The notes beneath the pieces are model-generated. The model was not told the origin of the DNA. It saw only the letters and a program-made list of their open reading frames with translations, and searched no databases. DNA of 64,000 nt from CADEED01 sp964444835 (lineage in GTDB: Bacteria > Pseudomonadota > Gammaproteobacteria > Steroidobacterales > Steroidobacteraceae): the NCBI GenBank assembly GCA_964444835.1, contig CAYUIT010000014.1:1-64000 (forward strand), written 5' to 3'. Every line of letters begins with the position of its first letter. Position 1 is the stretch's first letter. Positions 17,362 through 24,936 of the stretch are shown one piece after another. Position numbers and translations under genes: made by a program.

Positions 17362-18543
17362 TTAGAACCAGATCGAGAAGAAGATCTGGATGACGCTGGC
17401 ATTCAGCTTGTACAGCGGCTCGGTGCCAGGTGCGAGCGGCTGGTCGGGCACCAAACCAAAGCTGCCGATGCTCTTGGTCGCGTCACGGAAGTCGTCGTAG
17501 TTGACCGTGAGAAAGTCGTACTTGGCCGTAATTGAGCTGCGCTCAACCCACGGTGCCTGCGGAATCTTGAACTCGTAGGTGGCGCCCACGCCGACATTGA
17601 TACTGTTGAACGTCGACAGTTCTTTGTCGCGTGCAATGAAGTTGGCGAAGTCGCGACGCGGGAATAGATCGCGGTAGAAGTCGGCCTTCACTTGTTTGTA
17701 GTAACGACCTTTGGCCTCGAAGATCCAGGGGCCATGCGGGTGCGTGTAGCCCACCTCAGCCGTATGTCCAACCACGCCCCACGTGTCGTTGTAATAGCGG
17801 TAACCCGCGTCGATCGCGGCACGGTAGGGCAGGAAATACTTGCCTCGAATCGAGCCGGCATTGCTCGTGCGCGTATTGGGATACACCTCAGACTGCAGTG
17901 CTTGCGTCGTCGGACTCGTCAAGAAGCGCACCGAACGATACGGGCTCCGCAGGAAGCCCTCGTCCGTGATCGTCTCGAAGTTGAATGCGAGGATGAGGTT
18001 GCGCGTCATGATCTGCGACACACCCACCGAGAAGCTGCGCGTTTGCATTTCCTCGAGGAAGTCGGGATCGGTCACGCCTGCGACGTTGCGCTTGACGACG
18101 TTCTCGCCGAGCTTGAAAGCGAACGAAATCGTCGTGAGATCGCCGAACATGCTCTGGCTGACGCCTGCGAAATACGTATCGGCCTCGTAATCGCTCTCGG
18201 TGGAGTTGATATAGGCGAGGCTATACGTCGACTTGCCGTTCAGGATGTCGGCGCCAACGCTGTACTGCGTGCGCTTTTCTTCGTATGGGCTGGCCGTGGT
18301 CTGCACGTCGATCGAAGCCGACGACACCATGTCGATGTAGTAGTTAGCGGAGAGCGATACCTTCTCGCCGATGCTTTTGCGCACCAATACCGACGGACCG
18401 TCGATGGTAACGCCACCGCCGTCGTAGCGATGGTAGAGCAGGTCGGCGCGATCCTCGGGGAGCACCGTGGCGAGCGCAGCGGGTGCCAAGGCTACGAGAG
18501 CCCAGGTTATGGCGAATCGCTGCAGACGGATCGAGGCGCGCAC
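17362..18543 (-). CDS. DUF3570 outer-membrane barrel-like protein
   Basis: 393 aa, GTG start. Signal peptide ends near ALATVLPEDRAD. The body is rich in alternating hydrophobic and polar strands (for example YSVGADILNGKSTYSLAYIN and SISVGVSQ-like repeats) and ends in IQIFFSIWF, an outer-membrane barrel C-terminus. It matches the DUF3570 family as I recall it. Last gene of a six-gene operon, directly after DUF4266 and TlpA. DUF3570 genes commonly co-occur with ApbE, TlpA and DUF4266; their role, perhaps in extracytoplasmic electron transfer, is not established. Confidence 0.82.
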   Translation of the reverse strand: MRASIRLQRFAITWALVALAPAALATVLPEDRADLLYHRYDGGGVTIDGPSVLVRKSIGEKVSLSANYYIDMVSSASIDVQTTASPYEEKRTQYSVGADILNGKSTYSLAYINSTESDYEADTYFAGVSQSMFGDLTTISFAFKLGENVVKRNVAGVTDPDFLEEMQTRSFSVGVSQIMTRNLILAFNFETITDEGFLRSPYRSVRFLTSPTTQALQSEVYPNTRTSNAGSIRGKYFLPYRAAIDAGYRYYNDTWGVVGHTAEVGYTHPHGPWIFEAKGRYYKQVKADFYRDLFPRRDFANFIARDKELSTFNSINVGVGATYEFKIPQAPWVERSSITAKYDFLTVNYDDFRDATKSIGSFGLVPDQPLAPGTEPLYKLNASVIQIFFSIWF

Positions 18544-18564
18544 GGTGATGAGGATCCTTCGGAA

Positions 18565-18810
18565 CTAGTTGCAGCCGCAGCCGCCGCCCGCGCTGCCCAT
18601 GCCGCCGCGCGAGGCTTCGCGCGCCTCGTACACGTGGTCGATGTAGGACTGCGACACGGGATCGCGCGTGAACGCCATGATCGGGTCGGCGATGTTCTCG
18701 CGCTCGTACGGCTTCACCCACGGCTCGATGTTCGTCAATCGCTCGATTGAGGCACAGCCTGTGGCAGCGACTGCGACAGCAGCGAGGACGAGCAGGCGAA
18801 GCGTACGCAT
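18565..18810 (-). CDS. DUF4266 lipoprotein with Cys-rich tail
   Basis: 81 aa. An N-terminal lipoprotein signal (LLVLAAVAVAATGC) should give a lipidated Cys near residue 19. The middle VKPYERENIADPIM and SYIDHVYEAREASRGG are DUF4266 hallmarks. It ends GGGCGCN, a glycine-rich tail with two cysteines and no other free Cys, so it could bind metal or be modified. A strong Shine-Dalgarno (AAGGAG) overlaps the end of the tlpA gene, so the genes are tightly coupled. Confidence 0.85.
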   Translation of the reverse strand: MRTLRLLVLAAVAVAATGCASIERLTNIEPWVKPYERENIADPIMAFTRDPVSQSYIDHVYEAREASRGGMGSAGGGCGCN

Positions 18811-18815
18811 ACTAA

Positions 18816-19322
18816 CTACTCCTTGACCAGAGCGCGGATGTGAGACAAATACTCATTTTCGTCACCTGGCTTGTAGCCCTTGTGGATGACGCGCACTTTG
18901 CCCTTGCGATCGACGATCACGGTGCTCGGCATGCCGGCCACCTTGTAGAGCTTGCTCACTTCGCTCTTGGTGTCGAACGCAATTGGGAACGAGACGGGCA
19001 TTTCCTTCGCGAGCCACGCCTCGGCGGCCTTCGGGTCCGGCTCGACGTTCACGCCCAGCATGGTGAAGCCCATCGGCTTGTACTTTTTGTGGATTTTCTC
19101 GAGCAACGGCATCTCTTGCCGGCACGGGCCGCACCACGTGGCCCAGAAATTGATCATCACGACTTGGCCCTTCAACTGGGACAAGCTGATCGTTTGCCCG
19201 CCGCGAGCGGCGAGCTTGAACTCGGGCGCGGGCGCGCTCGTCGTGACGGCGAATACGGGCATGGACGCGACCAGCATCATGCCGAGAACTTTGGCTACCG
19301 AACCTGCCTTGCGCATTGCCAT
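18816..19322 (-). CDS. TlpA-type periplasmic thioredoxin
   Basis: 168 aa from the ATG at 19322. GGAGGAAG stands 6-8 bases before it; a longer frame would invade the upstream gene. Signal peptide VLGMMLVASMPVFA. Redoxin fold with active site WATWCGPCRQEMP and cis-proline in AGMPSTVIVDRKG. TlpA-like proteins reduce cysteines in exported proteins, for example apocytochrome c CxxCH motifs. Here the same operon begins with a heme-motif protein and includes a Cys-tailed DUF4266 lipoprotein, both plausible clients. Confidence 0.9.
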   Translation of the reverse strand: MAMRKAGSVAKVLGMMLVASMPVFAVTTSAPAPEFKLAARGGQTISLSQLKGQVVMINFWATWCGPCRQEMPLLEKIHKKYKPMGFTMLGVNVEPDPKAAEAWLAKEMPVSFPIAFDTKSEVSKLYKVAGMPSTVIVDRKGKVRVIHKGYKPGDENEYLSHIRALVKE

Positions 19323-19336
19323 CTCGACTTCCTCCG

Positions 19337-20056
19337 TCAGAAGAATGCGGTCACGCCCAGTACCATTTCGATGTTGTTCGTCACCTTCGTACGCCCTAAC
19401 AAGTCCGAGTCGAAGACTCGGTCTTGGACGCCGATGTGCAACGCGAGCCAATCACTCGGCAACACGCGAAAGCCGGCGCCGAAGTTGTAGGTGAGTTGGT
19501 TGTCACCGCCGAACTCCGTGCTGCCGATACCGCCCAGCACGTAAAACGAGCTGGTCATGGCGAGGTCGCGACCAATAAACACCTCGCCCGGCAGGAAGTT
19601 GTAGCCCACGGAGAGGCTGTAGTACGTGAACCGTCTCTCATCTTCGGTGAGAAGCTGGACGTTGCCGCCGAGCGTTTCGAAACTGGTGCGCCCGGCCGTG
19701 GATCGGCCGCCGTCAATTTTGAAGAAGAAGTCTTCCGTGACGTGGTAGGTGGCGGTCAGGCCGTAAACCGGGTTCGTACCGAAATCCTCGATCGACAGGA
19801 AGCCGTAGTTGATGCCGATCTCGAAGTTCTCGGTATCGATTTTCGGCACCTTGATTTCGCGCCGCTCGACCTGCGGGTCGATGACGCGCGGCGGCTCACG
19901 TTCGAGCTCTTCTTGCTCGATCTGCTCCGCTTGCTCATCGCTCTCGACTTGCTCGCTATCGGCATCGCGGCCGAACCACGGCCAACGCAGCATCGAGCAG
20001 CCCGTCATTGTGAGCGTGAGCACCACGATGACCGCTGCCTTGAAAGGGGCGTTCAT
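19337..20056 (-). CDS. outer-membrane beta-barrel lipoprotein (OMP_myx_plus-like)
   Basis: 239 aa from the ATG at 20056, which shares one base with the upstream stop (TGATG), so translation is coupled. Lipobox-like LTLTMTGC near residue 20, then an acidic Glu/Gln-rich stretch (35-60), then a barrel domain with repeated aromatic strands (FEIGINYGFLSIED, YYSLSVGYNFLPGE) ending VLGVTAFF. It resembles the 'outer membrane beta-barrel domain' family seen in myxobacteria and some gammaproteobacteria. A lipid anchor plus barrel is unusual; the N-terminus may instead be an ordinary signal peptide. Confidence 0.75.
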   Translation of the reverse strand: MNAPFKAAVIVVLTLTMTGCSMLRWPWFGRDADSEQVESDEQAEQIEQEELEREPPRVIDPQVERREIKVPKIDTENFEIGINYGFLSIEDFGTNPVYGLTATYHVTEDFFFKIDGGRSTAGRTSFETLGGNVQLLTEDERRFTYYSLSVGYNFLPGEVFIGRDLAMTSSFYVLGGIGSTEFGGDNQLTYNFGAGFRVLPSDWLALHIGVQDRVFDSDLLGRTKVTNNIEMVLGVTAFF

Positions 20057-20856
20057 CAAAAGAACGCGGCCAGTCCGACTTTCCATTCTTTTACTTCCTC
20101 GTTGTCATCGCGGCTGGTGAATACGGTGTTCCAGCGATACTCGCCGCGCAGGAAAAAACGCCGCGCTACGTAGACGCGCACGCCGGCGCCGACGTACGCA
20201 GTTTGGTCGGTGCGATCGATCGGCGTCACGAGCGTCGCTCGTGGCTCGATGCGCACGACGCCGGTGCCCAGTTCCACGAACGGCGAGATGCGCCGCTGTG
20301 GGAAAAACACGTGGTTGAGACCGATGTCCGCTTTATAGCCGTTGGTCGCATTGCCCAAAAATTGTGACAGTGCCAAATCGACTTTCAAGTTGTCGTTCAA
20401 AGAGAACGCTGCGTGCGTGCCGATGAGCGTGGCTCCGCCGTAGTCGCCGGCCATGATGCCGAGTTCCCAGCGATGGCTGGCAAAGCCCGCCAAATCGCCG
20501 AGCTGGATCGTGAATCGCGAGCCATCGGCGAGGCGGGCCTTGGCCATGTCGCCCGCGCGCGCCCACCCTTCGATGCCGTCCTCGGTCCGCACCTTGAACC
20601 AATCGGTGCGGCGGAACAGCACGTCGACGCTTTCGTCGCGCGCGACCGCATGGAACACCGGGTAGCCGCGACCCGGCCCCGTCCTGAGATCTAGGTAGGG
20701 CTCAACGATGAAAACCTGAAGGTACTTCTCGCTGTTACGGTCCGCTGCAAAAGCCGTCGGTTGCCACGCGGCAATGGCGGCTAAGCAGCAGAGAATGCAG
20801 CGCGCAAGGCTAGTTTTCCGGAGCCTGGAAGGGATCGTTGTAATACTGTGCTCCAA
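20056..20856 (-). CDS. SH3-domain protein with C-terminal outer-membrane barrel
   Basis: 266 aa. Signal peptide through ARCILCCLAAIAAWQPTAFA. Bacterial SH3 domain at about 45-110 (VEPYLDLRTGPGRGYPVFHAV, a classic SH3b opening, to DGIEGWARAGDM), then a beta-rich domain ending VGLAAFF, like its downstream neighbour. SH3b domains often bind peptidoglycan or other periplasmic partners, so this protein may link an outer-membrane barrel to the cell wall. The start lies 47 bases inside the upstream gene; no better internal start is evident. Confidence 0.78.
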   Translation of the reverse strand: MEHSITTIPSRLRKTSLARCILCCLAAIAAWQPTAFAADRNSEKYLQVFIVEPYLDLRTGPGRGYPVFHAVARDESVDVLFRRTDWFKVRTEDGIEGWARAGDMAKARLADGSRFTIQLGDLAGFASHRWELGIMAGDYGGATLIGTHAAFSLNDNLKVDLALSQFLGNATNGYKADIGLNHVFFPQRRISPFVELGTGVVRIEPRATLVTPIDRTDQTAYVGAGVRVYVARRFFLRGEYRWNTVFTSRDDNEEVKEWKVGLAAFF

Positions 20857-23410
20857 TATCTAACCACTCCGACAGCATGCGAAGTTCTGCTGGATTCAAC
20901 CAGCCCGCATGGCTGCCACCCGCCGCAAAGCGACTAAAGAAGCGGGTGGAACCGCGCGCGTTGTTCGCGATCATCGAAGCAGGCACTGCCACTCCTGGCG
21001 GAATATCCTGCAACGCCCCCATGTTAACTTCCTGCGCGTTATCGGTGAACAATAACTCGCGATAGGCTCGGAACTGGAGGGCTTGCTCGTCCGAGGGTCC
21101 GTCCGTGAGGTCTAGCTGACCGGCCGGCACCTGCACGGCGTTCGCAGCGTCGCGCGGCGTATGGCAGCGCACGCAGGTGTTGTCAGCGAGCACGGTCACA
21201 CCGTCTGCTGCAAGCGACACACGCGGTGCCGACCAGAGCGGATGAATGTTCTGCTCATAGTTGATCACGATGCGGCACGTCGCCGTCCAGCGCGTTGCGC
21301 AGTCGACGGTGGTGGGCGGTGTCGTCGTGAGGTCGCCATAGCGGTAGCCAAATGCAGCGTCCGCAGGGCGGCCTGCCGCGGCTGCATTCGTCCATACATC
21401 CTCGTACTCCACGTTGACGCGCGGCGTGATCGAGCCGCAACGGTCGGTCGGATCGGCGCACGAGGCGCGGGCCCGGGCTTCGGCCATTGTCTCGCCCGCA
21501 TCAGGCGAAATCGTTGCGACGGTGTTCGGGAAGGGCACACCGGTCGACGTTGCGCCACGATAGGCTGGCTGGAAGAGACCCGTGCGGCCGTGTGAGGTCG
21601 GATTCTGTGCCGTCCGCGTGTGACAACCCTGGCAGTTGAGCACCTCGCCCGGACGCAGTTGCAACCACGCGCGATGCTGCTGGCTGATGCGGCGACCATC
21701 TTTGTCGAGAATGCTGATCGCAAACGCGACGTTCGCTGGCACTTTAACGCGCACGGAACCATCGGGCTCAATCGGCGCGTAGCCGAGGATCTCGCGCATC
21801 ACGCCTGTCGGGCCGAACGCCGAGTTGTCGATGTCGCGCACGTCATCGTTCGGGATCGACACCGGCTTCTCGATACGCAAGAAACGCGCGGGACGTTGGT
21901 CGGCCGGCGTTTGCGCCGGATCGGCCAAGCTCGCGATCGTGACCGGCGTATTGTCCGTGCGGCGCGCCGTATCGACGCCCGCGATGTCGTACACACTGCG
22001 GATGTTGAGCACGCCGACGTTCTCAGCGACGAAGTCCGGATTGAGATCGAGCGGCGCTTGTTTGTCGAGAATCACAGCCGGCAGCCGGCGCGGCTGCGCC
22101 GCCACGACTTCGGCGTACATGACGCCTTCCTCGGGCTGCAGGATCGGCAGCAACGTGTTCTGCGCGGGGTCGAACATCCAAATGCTATAGATCGGCGGCG
22201 CGGGGATCGCAGTGGGATTGGCTAAGCGATCGCTCGTGCACGGCACGATGCGCGTCGGGTCGACGGTATCCATCAATCGGCACTGATTCCAAGTGACGAT
22301 GATGCGGTTGGTGTTGTCCCACAGCGGGAACGCGGCACTGAAGCGACCGCCGGGCGAGGGGCCTTCGATCGTGCGCACGTCGTTCAATGTCGCACGCTTC
22401 TGTGCTGGACCCTGCATGCCGGGGTTAGCGACCGTGGGTTGCGTGAGCTCCACGTAGGTGTTGGCGTCGATCACTAACAAGTCGCCGCCGAATTCGCTGT
22501 CGGTGAACGGCCGTGCGAGCACGAGCAAGTTGCCGTTCTGCATTTCGCGCGTCTTCACGAACTGCACGGCCGTGCCATCGGTGCCGGTCAAATGGCTATT
22601 GGCGCCGTAGTGCAACTGCAAATCGGTACCGTCCGGATTCGCGCTGTAGAGGTGCATGCCGTTGCGGCCGGGCGCACGGTCCCAGCGTGTCCACACGACG
22701 CGGCCGTTGCTGAGCACAGTCGCATCGAGATCATGGCTCTGGTTGAAAGAAATCTGCCGAATGTTGCTGCCGTCGGCGTTCATGACGTGCAGCACGAAGG
22801 CCGGCTCGTCACGGTCCTCCTCGGTTTGGGATTCGAACTGGGGTTTACCTTCGTCGAGCAAAATGGCCTTCGATTGCCGTTGGCGCGTCGAGGAGAACAC
22901 GATGCGGCCATCGGGCAAGTAATGCGGCGCGACGTCCTGGCCTTCCTCGGCAATGATGTCCGAGGGAATCACGCGGCGGAGCGCGTCGGTCGGGATGTCG
23001 TACTCCCAGATGTTCCACGTCGGCGGCTCGTCCTCGTCCATGTTGGCCGTGAGTGGGCCGCGCATCGCAAACACGACCTTCCTGCCGTCGAACGACACGT
23101 CGACGTCCTTGATGTCGTAGAGATCGGTGCCCGTAACGCGCTCGGTGATATTGCGCTCGGCCGCGCTCGGACTCGCGCGATCCCGCTTGAACAAATCCGC
23201 GTCTTCGACGAAGTCGCGCACTTGGCGTAGATCGTCAGTATCCATCGGGATCGTGCGCTTCACGTAAAAGAGCGGGAAATCGACGGTCGCGGGATCCGGC
23301 TGTTGGCCCGACCCGATGCTGTTCAACTGCCCATCGGCGCCGCCGCTGCAAGCTGTTAGCAGCAATGCGGCTGCAGCGACGCATGCGAATTGTGTGATCG
23401 ACTTCTTCAC
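20810..23410 (-). CDS. heme-motif lipoprotein with PD40-like repeats (HzsA-related)
   Basis: 866 aa from a GTG at 23410 preceded by GGAGGAG; the longer ATG frame lacks this site. Lipobox AAAALLLTAC. Residues about 70-330 hold WD40/PD40-like segments (ISFNQSHDLDATVLSNGRVVWTRWD, HYLPDGRIVFSSTRQ). Two c-type heme motifs follow: CQGCH (about 595) and CVRCH (about 755). The layout recalls proteins annotated as related to the hydrazine synthase alpha subunit. This does not imply hydrazine chemistry, because no other anammox gene is present. First gene of the six-gene operon; divergent from another heme-motif operon. Confidence 0.75.
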   Translation of the reverse strand: MKKSITQFACVAAAALLLTACSGGADGQLNSIGSGQQPDPATVDFPLFYVKRTIPMDTDDLRQVRDFVEDADLFKRDRASPSAAERNITERVTGTDLYDIKDVDVSFDGRKVVFAMRGPLTANMDEDEPPTWNIWEYDIPTDALRRVIPSDIIAEEGQDVAPHYLPDGRIVFSSTRQRQSKAILLDEGKPQFESQTEEDRDEPAFVLHVMNADGSNIRQISFNQSHDLDATVLSNGRVVWTRWDRAPGRNGMHLYSANPDGTDLQLHYGANSHLTGTDGTAVQFVKTREMQNGNLLVLARPFTDSEFGGDLLVIDANTYVELTQPTVANPGMQGPAQKRATLNDVRTIEGPSPGGRFSAAFPLWDNTNRIIVTWNQCRLMDTVDPTRIVPCTSDRLANPTAIPAPPIYSIWMFDPAQNTLLPILQPEEGVMYAEVVAAQPRRLPAVILDKQAPLDLNPDFVAENVGVLNIRSVYDIAGVDTARRTDNTPVTIASLADPAQTPADQRPARFLRIEKPVSIPNDDVRDIDNSAFGPTGVMREILGYAPIEPDGSVRVKVPANVAFAISILDKDGRRISQQHRAWLQLRPGEVLNCQGCHTRTAQNPTSHGRTGLFQPAYRGATSTGVPFPNTVATISPDAGETMAEARARASCADPTDRCGSITPRVNVEYEDVWTNAAAAGRPADAAFGYRYGDLTTTPPTTVDCATRWTATCRIVINYEQNIHPLWSAPRVSLAADGVTVLADNTCVRCHTPRDAANAVQVPAGQLDLTDGPSDEQALQFRAYRELLFTDNAQEVNMGALQDIPPGVAVPASMIANNARGSTRFFSRFAAGGSHAGWLNPAELRMLSEWLDIGAQYYNDPFQAPEN

Positions 23411-23749
23411 GTTGCTCCTCCGAGGCGTTACGACGCGACCCTCCTTGGCCTGCATGTAACGTAATCCAATCATCTTTGCATTCGCTTCCGCGATCTGCCG
23501 AAAGCGTCACAGCGCGCGCGACCCATTCGCTGTTCTCTGTGCGCCGCGCGAATCTTCGGTTCCAACTGCAGTAGTTAGAGCCTTGAGCGCGCGCGCGGCG
23601 TGACGTAGGTCGCACTCCGCGGCACGGATGGTAGCCGTGCGACGTAATGGACCGTGCTGTCGCTGACGAGCGACGTGTGCGGGTTGAGACAACGCGATGT
23701 GCTTGAAGCTCGCTCGATACTGAGCGCGTCAAAGTGGTGGACGGGTGCC
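23411..23749. other. divergent intergenic region between two heme-motif operons
   Basis: 339 bases separating the starts of the HzsA-related gene (minus) and the c-type heme gene (plus). It must hold both promoters. I see no convincing small ORF, long repeat or clear -35/-10 pair. A good ribosome site for the minus gene lies at its left edge. Confidence 0.5.
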
Positions 23750-24925
23750 ATGAACATGGAACAGGTCTCTAGAAAATCAATTGTCGCGATCGCGGTGTGC
23801 GCGTTCGTTGGTGTTGCGCTGTGGTCCGAGCCGGTGCTCGCAGGACCGCGCGACCAAGCGAAACGCATTCACGATCGTGTGGCTGGTGTGCCGCCTGATG
23901 CGGCGACGCTGGCGCAAATGGAAAGCTTGATCGCTTCCGGTCGCGCGCTCGACGCCGCCCGCATCGCGGTCGAGGATCCGGGCTTCTATACGGTGACGCT
24001 CAAGAACTGGGCTACGCCGTGGACCAACCGCGAGCAAACGGTGTTCGCGCCGCTGAATGACTACACCGCCACGGTCATCGGCATGGTGCGCGACGACGTG
24101 CCGTTCAACACCGCGCTGTCTGCCGATCTGCTCTACACGGTGAACGCGAACGGTTTGCCCGCGTACTCCGCGACGAACAATGATCACTACGAGCAAGCCG
24201 AGACGCGCGCCATCAACTTGAAGACTGCGCTCACGCAAGCGACGCAGTCGCAGTTGCTCGGCATCCCGACCGCCGCGACTGCGGGTCTGATTACGACGCG
24301 CGCATCCTCGGCCGCGTTCTTCATCGACGGCACGAACCGCGCGATGTTCCGCTTCACGTTGATGGCGCACTTGTGCCGCGACCTCGAGGAAGTGCAGGAC
24401 ATCACGCGCCCCAACGATCGCATTCGGCAGGACGTCAGCCGCAGCCCGGGTGGTGATAGCCGCATCTATTTGAACAACTGCGTCGGCTGCCACACGGGTA
24501 TGGACCCGCTCGCACAGGCCTTTGCCTACTACGACTTCGACGAGACGCAGAACCGCCTCGTGTACAACTCGACCCGCGTCGATCCGAAGTACTTCAACAA
24601 CGAAGACACCTTCAAGCCGGGCTTCGTGACGCCAGACGACAGTTGGGATAACTACTGGCGCAAGGGCCAGAACCAGCTGCTCGGGTGGTCGCCGACGCTG
24701 CCCGGTTCGGGTCGCGGCGCGAAGACGATGGGCGAAGAGCTCGCCAATAGCGACGCGTTCGCGCACTGCCAAGTTGAGAAGGTCTTCAAAGCGGTTTGCT
24801 TCCGTGCGCCGCAGAACACCGCGGATCGCAATCGTGTCAACACGATTACCGCGAACTTCAAGGCCAACGGCTACAAATTGAAAGACGTGTGGGCCGAAAC
24901 CGCCGTCGCTTGCATGGGCGATTGA
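23750..24925 (+). CDS. secreted c-type heme protein
   Basis: 391 aa from the ATG at 23750, chosen because the signal peptide (SIVAIAVCAFVGVALWSEPVLAG) follows; the upstream frame has no signal. One heme-attachment motif, NNCVGCHTGMDPLAQAF, lies near residue 245. The sequence around it (IDGTNRAMFRFTLMAHLCRDLEEV; YYDFDETQ) resembles the DUF1588/DUF1585-like heme domains that accompany DUF1501-type genes in other bacteria, but I cannot place it firmly. First gene of a three-gene operon, 11 bases before the LamG gene. Confidence 0.72.
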   Translation: MNMEQVSRKSIVAIAVCAFVGVALWSEPVLAGPRDQAKRIHDRVAGVPPDAATLAQMESLIASGRALDAARIAVEDPGFYTVTLKNWATPWTNREQTVFAPLNDYTATVIGMVRDDVPFNTALSADLLYTVNANGLPAYSATNNDHYEQAETRAINLKTALTQATQSQLLGIPTAATAGLITTRASSAAFFIDGTNRAMFRFTLMAHLCRDLEEVQDITRPNDRIRQDVSRSPGGDSRIYLNNCVGCHTGMDPLAQAFAYYDFDETQNRLVYNSTRVDPKYFNNEDTFKPGFVTPDDSWDNYWRKGQNQLLGWSPTLPGSGRGAKTMGEELANSDAFAHCQVEKVFKAVCFRAPQNTADRNRVNTITANFKANGYKLKDVWAETAVACMGD

Positions 24926-24936
24926 GGGAGCCACTC

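Noticed and set aside
20810..23410. Hydrazine synthase (anammox) function for the HzsA-like gene
   Set aside because: Only the heme/PD40-like layout is shared. No HzsB/C, hydrazine dehydrogenase or anammox context is present.
23777..24934. 385-codon minus-strand frame opposite the c-type heme gene
   Set aside because: Low-complexity Arg/Val-rich shadow; the plus frame carries the signal peptide and CxxCH motif.
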